From Kitasatospora acidiphila (lineage in GTDB: Bacteria; Actinomycetota; Actinomycetes; Streptomycetales; Streptomycetaceae): a DNA stretch of 64,000 bases. The notes beneath the pieces are model-generated. The model did no database searches. It was not told the origin of the DNA and saw nothing but the letters and a program-made list of their open reading frames with translations. Numbering within the stretch: position 1 is the first letter of the stretch; each line of letters begins with the position of its first letter. A program made the position numbers and the translations under genes. Positions 60,583 through 64,000 of the stretch are shown here, piece after piece. The DNA is taken from NCBI RefSeq assembly GCF_006636205.1, contig NZ_VIGB01000003.1, positions 5,012,501-5,076,500 on the forward strand, given 5' to 3'.

Positions 60583-61869
60583 TCAGTCGGCGACCGTCGC
60601 CATGCTTCGGGCGGCCGCGGCGCTGCGAGTGGTTGCCGTGGCGTCGGCCCGGCGGGCGACCAGCAGGTAGCCCGCGCCCGCGACGGTGCCGAGCAGCGCG
60701 CAGCCGCCCCAGACCACGCCGGGCCCGCCGTGGTCCAGCAGCAGTCCGCCGGCCGCCGGGCCGACGAATGCCGCCCCGGACCAGGCCAGCGAGGAGACGC
60801 CCTGGTAGCGGCCGCGGGCGTGGGTCGGGGAGAGCTCGGCCACCAGGCTCATGTTGGTGGGCACCTGGATCACCTCGCCGACCGTCCAGACCGCCACGCT
60901 CAGCGCGTAGACGAGCACCGAGCCGCCGGCGAAGACGGCGATGGAGATGCCCCAGCCGGCCAGCAGTGCGGCGGTCATCAGCACCCGGGCGCGGTCCCGG
61001 CCGCGGATCAGCCGGGTGACCGGGATCTGCAGCACCACGATCAGCAGGCCGTTGAGTCCGGCGACCAGGCCGTACTGGGTGGTGCTCAGGCCCTCCCGGC
61101 CCATCACCACCGCCAGCGTGCTGTTGCCCTGGTTCATGATCACCGCGAACAGGAAGGTCATCGACACCAGCGCGATGAACCGCCGGTCGCGGAAGACCGT
61201 GCCCAGGCCGACCTGCGGTACCCCGGCCTGCGAATTCCGGCCGGGCTCCGGCGCGGTCGGCCGGGATTCGCGGACCTTGGCGAACACCACCAGGGCGCAG
61301 AGCGCCGTGGTGGCGGCGTCGGCCAGGAAGAGCGGCTGGAAGCCGTTGAGGGCGATCAGTCCGGCCACCGAGGCGGAGACCCCGAAGCCGATGTTGATCG
61401 CCCAGTAGTTGAGGGAGAAGGCCCGCACCCGGTCCGCGGCCGGGACCACGTCGGCGATGATCGCGGAGACGGCCGGGCGGCCGGCGTTGGCGCACACGCC
61501 GGTCAGCAGCGCGACGGCGGCGATCAGCAGCTGGCCGTTCGTGTAGGCGAGGGCGGCCGTGCAGCCGGCGGTGAGCAGCTGGGCCCCGAGCACGGTGGGC
61601 CGCCGGCCGAGCCGGTCCGCCAGCACCCCGCCGGCCAGCGACCCGACCGCCGAGCCGAGCCCGTATAGCGCGACCACCAGGCCGGCGTAGGAGGCCGAGT
61701 AGCCGCGTTCTCTCGTCAAATAGAGCGCCATGAACGTGGTCACGAACGCGCCCAGCTTGTTGACCAGCGTGGACAGCCAGAGCCACCAGAACTCGGCCGG
61801 CAGGCCCCCGACCGACTCGGTCAGGGCGCTGCGCAGCCGGGTCGGCAGGGGTGGTGCGGCGGTGGTCAC
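60583..61869 (-). CDS. MFS transporter
   Basis: A 428-residue major facilitator with 12 predicted helices. The A-motif is GGVLADRLGRRPTVLGAQLL between helices 2 and 3, and the second-half equivalent is RLIRGRDRARVLM. It belongs to the MDR-type MFS group common in actinomycetes. The GTG at 61869 is preceded by GGAG; an alternative ATG at 61971 would add 34 residues with CPDC, built partly from the 19-bp direct repeats. It lies between the mshA/YbjN genes and gpmA. Confidence 0.88.
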   Translation of the reverse strand: MTTAAPPLPTRLRSALTESVGGLPAEFWWLWLSTLVNKLGAFVTTFMALYLTRERGYSASYAGLVVALYGLGSAVGSLAGGVLADRLGRRPTVLGAQLLTAGCTAALAYTNGQLLIAAVALLTGVCANAGRPAVSAIIADVVPAADRVRAFSLNYWAINIGFGVSASVAGLIALNGFQPLFLADAATTALCALVVFAKVRESRPTAPEPGRNSQAGVPQVGLGTVFRDRRFIALVSMTFLFAVIMNQGNSTLAVVMGREGLSTTQYGLVAGLNGLLIVVLQIPVTRLIRGRDRARVLMTAALLAGWGISIAVFAGGSVLVYALSVAVWTVGEVIQVPTNMSLVAELSPTHARGRYQGVSSLAWSGAAFVGPAAGGLLLDHGGPGVVWGGCALLGTVAGAGYLLVARRADATATTRSAAAARSMATVAD

Positions 61870-61933
61870 GTAAAGGCTCCCGGGGTGGCGGGTGCCCCGG
61901 TGGGCGAGTGGGGCGCCGCAGTCGGGGCACGGA

Positions 61934-61971
61934 GCTGATGTAAGTGGCTCATGCTGATGTAAGTGGCTCAT
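61934..61971. repeat. Perfect 19-bp direct repeat before the MFS gene
   Basis: GCTGATGTAAGTGGCTCAT occurs twice in tandem without spacer, 65 bases upstream of the MFS start. TTACAT appears again in inverse form at about 61985, giving ATGTAA...TTACAT symmetry. A repressor binding array is the simplest reading. Confidence 0.7.
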
Positions 61972-62044
61972 ACGTCAAGCAGACATTACATAGCAGTGCC
62001 TTGGCCAGGCCAGTGATTTATTTCGACGGACTAAGCTGTCGGCC

Positions 62045-62803
62045 ATGGCTGACACGACCTACCGACTGATCCTGCTGCGCCACGGCGAGAGCGAGTGGAA
62101 CCAGAAGAACCTCTTCACCGGCTGGGTCGACGTCGACCTCAACGAGAAGGGTGAGAAGGAGGCGGCGCGCGGCGGTGAGCTGCTGTCCGCCGAGGGCCTG
62201 CTCCCCGACGTGGTGCACACCTCGCTGCTGCGCCGCGCGATCCGCACCTCGCAGATCGCGCTGGACAAGGCCGACCGGCACTGGATCCCGGTCAGCCGCA
62301 GCTGGCGCCTGAACGAGCGCCACTACGGTGCGCTGCAGGGCAAGGACAAGGCGGCGACCCTGGCCGAGTTCGGCGAGGAGCAGTTCCAGCTGTGGCGCCG
62401 CTCCTACGACACCCCGCCGCCGGCGCTGCCCGACGACTCCGAGTTCTCCCAGGCCGGGGACCCGCGCTACGCCGAGATCCCCAGTGAGCTGCGGCCGCGC
62501 ACCGAGTGCCTGAAGGACGTCGTCGACCGGATGCTGCCCTACTGGTACGACGCGATCGTGCCGGACCTGGCCGCGGGCAAGACGGTGCTGGTCACCGCGC
62601 ACGGCAACAGCCTGCGCGCGCTGGTGAAGCACCTGGACGGCATCTCCGACGAGGCCATCGCCGGGCTGAACATCCCCACCGGCATCCCGCTGGTCTACGA
62701 GCTGGACGCGGACTTCAAGCCGGTCACCGCCGGCGGCCGCTACCTGGACGCCGAGGCGGCCGCCGCCGCGATCGAGGCGGTCAAGAACCAGGGCAAGAAG
62801 TAA
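62045..62803 (+). CDS. gpmA: 2,3-bisphosphoglycerate-dependent phosphoglycerate mutase
   Basis: A 252-residue dPGM. The phosphohistidine motif LRHGESEWNQ has His13; the second His is in VTAHGNSLRAL. NLFTGWVDVDLNEKGEKEA and the LNERHYGALQGKDKA region complete the family signature. It interconverts 3- and 2-phosphoglycerate in glycolysis. It starts at an ATG, ends in a strong hairpin, and lies in the conserved order mshA, YbjN, gpmA, phoU seen in streptomycetes. Confidence 0.96.
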   Translation: MADTTYRLILLRHGESEWNQKNLFTGWVDVDLNEKGEKEAARGGELLSAEGLLPDVVHTSLLRRAIRTSQIALDKADRHWIPVSRSWRLNERHYGALQGKDKAATLAEFGEEQFQLWRRSYDTPPPALPDDSEFSQAGDPRYAEIPSELRPRTECLKDVVDRMLPYWYDAIVPDLAAGKTVLVTAHGNSLRALVKHLDGISDEAIAGLNIPTGIPLVYELDADFKPVTAGGRYLDAEAAAAAIEAVKNQGKK

Positions 62804-62820
62804 CCCACTTGCCGGTACGG

Positions 62821-62851
62821 CCCTGACCTGCGCGAACGGCGCAGATCAGGG
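62821..62851 (+). terminator. Terminator after gpmA
   Basis: A 13-bp stem with one mismatch (CCCTGACCTGCGC / GCGCAGATCAGGG, 5-nt loop), starting 18 bases past the gpmA stop. Confidence 0.85.
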
Positions 62852-62892
62852 GCCGTCGCCGTTCCCGGGCCGTCCACGGCCCGTCATGCGAC

Positions 62893-62930
62893 GGCCCCTG
62901 GGCCGCGCTGTTCCGCGCGACCCAGGGGCC
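62893..62930. terminator. Terminator for the Cys-rich peptide gene
   Basis: GGCCCCTGGG pairs with CCCAGGGGCC, with further GCGC pairing inside, 15 bases past the stop of the reverse-strand Cys-rich gene. Confidence 0.8.
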
Positions 62931-62944
62931 CTTGTGGCTCAGGT

Positions 62945-63109
62945 TCAGTGATCGCCGCAGCAGCCGCCGTGGGCACCGCCGCACTGGCACGGTGCACCGG
63001 ACTGGCAGCCGCAGCCGCAGCCCGGGCTGCAGCCGCAGCCGGCGCCGAGCAGGATCTCCGGCCGCTCCGGCTCGGCGGAGGTGGCCGGTCGGGCGTGGTT
63101 GGTGGTCAT
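62945..63109 (-). CDS. Cys-rich metallothionein-like peptide
   Basis: A 54-residue peptide that I translated by hand from the ATG at 63109 to the TGA at 62945. The first 24 residues are polar (MTTNHARPATSAEPERPEIL). The rest is nearly all Gly and Cys: CGCSPGCGCGC, then PCQCGGAHGGCCGDH. It has nine Cys (25, 27, 31, 33, 35, 41, 43, 50, 51), mostly as CxC, plus two His, as expected for a Cu(I) or Zn(II) binding metallothionein. The Cys spacing differs from mycobacterial MymT. GAGGAG lies upstream. It sits alone between gpmA and phoU on the reverse strand. Metal binding is inferred from composition. Confidence 0.75.
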   Translation of the reverse strand: MTTNHARPATSAEPERPEILLGAGCGCSPGCGCGCQSGAPCQCGGAHGGCCGDH

Positions 63110-63242
63110 GGTGAGGGGCCCTCCTCGATCGAACGGACGGCCTGGTCGAGGTCGCCTGACATCGAGTGAAGACCCGCCCCTGATGGAGCGTCAACGGGCG
63201 CACCGGAGTGGGGAGTCGGTCCGGCGTGCGCCCCCACCCGGA

Positions 63243-63938
63243 CTACTGCCCGGCCGGGGCGTCGACGTCCGTCGGGTAGTCGTCCGGCACGTACTCGCCC
63301 GCGTGCTCGCCGGTGACCAGGAAGACCACCCGCTTGGCCACCGAGACCGCGTGGTCGGCGAACCGCTCGTAGTAGCGGCCGATCAGGGTCACGTCCACAC
63401 CGGTCTCGATGCCGTGCTGCCAGCGGTCGTCGATCAGGTGGGCGAAGAGCTCGCGGTGCAGCTCGTCCATCGCGTCGTCGTCGCGCTCCAGCTGCAGCGC
63501 CGCCTCGACGTCCTTGGTCGCGATGACCTGGCCGGCCTTGGCGACCAGCCGCTGGGCGAGCTGACCCATCTCCAGCACGATCGGGTGCAGATCGCCGGGA
63601 ACGGCGTGGGCCGGGTAGCGCAGCCGGGCGACCTTGGCGACGTGCCGGGCCAGGTCGCCGCAGCGCTCCAGGTCGGCGCTCATCCGCAGGCTGGTGACCA
63701 CTATCCGCAGGTCGGTGGCGACCGGCTGCTGGCGGGCCAGCAGGTCGATGGCCCGGTTCTCCAGCTCGTGGTGGAGGCTGTTGACCTTCTCGTCGGCCGC
63801 GATCACGCTCTCGGCGAGGGCCAGGTCGGCGTCGAGTAGCGCGGTGGTGGCCCGGCCCATCGCCGAACCGACCAGTCGGGCCATCTCGACCAGGCCGTCA
63901 CCGATCGAGTCGAGTTCCTCGTGGTACGTGTCGCGCAT
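63243..63938 (-). CDS. phoU: Phosphate signalling protein PhoU
   Basis: A 231-residue PhoU. It has the two three-helix repeats of the family (MRDTYHEELDSIGDGLVEMA; ALLDADLALAESVIAADEKV; VVTSLRMSADLERCGDLARH; second repeat EMGQLAQRLVAKAGQVIA; IGRYYERFADHAVSVAKRVV), with the E/DxxxD metal motifs RCGDLA and RFADHA. PhoU modulates the PhoR-PhoP response and Pst transport. GAGGAGAAG precedes the ATG. In streptomycetes it is divergent from phoR-phoP; that region falls just beyond the window. Confidence 0.96.
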   Translation of the reverse strand: MRDTYHEELDSIGDGLVEMARLVGSAMGRATTALLDADLALAESVIAADEKVNSLHHELENRAIDLLARQQPVATDLRIVVTSLRMSADLERCGDLARHVAKVARLRYPAHAVPGDLHPIVLEMGQLAQRLVAKAGQVIATKDVEAALQLERDDDAMDELHRELFAHLIDDRWQHGIETGVDVTLIGRYYERFADHAVSVAKRVVFLVTGEHAGEYVPDDYPTDVDAPAGQ

Positions 63939-64000
63939 GCGCTTCTCTTCTCCTCACTAGCTGTGTCGGTGGCGGTGCCGACCGGGCCGCCGCACCCCTG

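Larger units (their letters stand above)
60425..60625. repeat. About 117-bp tandem duplication covering an MFS gene end
   Basis: The block that includes the hairpin and the last codons of the MFS gene (CCCGGGTCGTCAGTCGGCGA, then CCGTCGCCATGCTTCGGGCG, 60575-60615) is present a second time, with several changes, at 60461-60501. The array thus holds a vestigial second copy of the MFS 3' end with its own terminator-like hairpin. Confidence 0.75.

Noticed and set aside
1..64000. tRNA, rRNA or CRISPR features
   Set aside because: I saw no tRNA-like cloverleaf with a T-loop core, no rRNA-like stretch and no array of identical repeats with unique spacers of equal length.

Overview
The window is very GC-rich, has the codon bias of a streptomycete and uses many GTG starts. 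Its gene families (DUF5753/DUF397 regulators, mycothiol glycosyltransferase MshA, CGNR and tandem TetR regulators, an Eis-like acetyltransferase, a DUF1023 hydrolase) point to a member of the Streptomycetaceae (Streptomyces, Kitasatospora or a relative). I saw no rRNA, tRNA, CRISPR array or intact insertion sequence. The only mobile-element trace is a decayed IS110-type transposase at 50.25-50.75 kb.

Layout. 0-10.3 kb is accessory in character: a truncated HTH/zinc-ribbon gene at the edge, a PQQ-repeat remnant, a WhiJ-like triad (ATP-binding protein / HTH-DUF5753 / DUF397), a three-gene type VII-like module (WXG-type protein, WXG-hydrolase, lipoprotein), a DJ-1/AraC regulator coupled to a cysteine hydrolase, and broken MFS and DUF3224 genes. 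10.3-21.5 kb holds a membrane hydrolase, a HAD phosphatase, an ABC ATPase, a Ser/Thr kinase, a YjbR fusion protein, a large membrane protein, TatA, and an acyl-CoA dehydrogenase facing a double TetR regulator. 21.5-31.2 kb holds a secreted Asn/Gly-rich protein, an overlapping HSP90-TPR gene pair, a ThrE-type exporter, a frameshifted membrane protein and an NlpC/P60 hydrolase. 31.2-41.6 kb is small metabolic and regulatory genes (VOC, metallo-beta-lactamase fold, Eis-like and GNAT acetyltransferases, TetR, two LysR, MFS, tautomerase, YceI). 41.7-46.2 kb is a coupled cluster: a SNF2 helicase, a 75-residue protein and a MerR/sliding-clamp fusion. 46.3-53 kb holds a LysE exporter, a phosphodiesterase, a CGNR regulator, a frameshifted MFS pump with a cluster of operator-like sites, TetR, and a MarR/VOC divergent pair. 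53-64 kb looks like conserved core: XRE regulator, HbhA-like and DUF2516 genes, a receiver-PP2C phosphatase, a macrodomain protein, a methyltransferase-like protein, mshA, YbjN, MFS, gpmA, a Cys-rich metallothionein-like peptide and phoU.

Two window-wide patterns matter. First, six genes are broken by what looks like the same event, loss of one base in a short G or C run. One is mshA, so consensus sequencing errors are more likely than true pseudogenes. Second, many gene ends and intergenic spaces carry short tandem repeats (9-66 bp units), several of them copies of the neighbouring gene's 3' end.

Regulatory sites are unusually legible: a sigma-R type promoter before mshA, twin palindromes between TetR and GNAT and between MarR and VOC, four related sites before the MFS pump, and three AAGCGCTT palindromes in a convergent gap.
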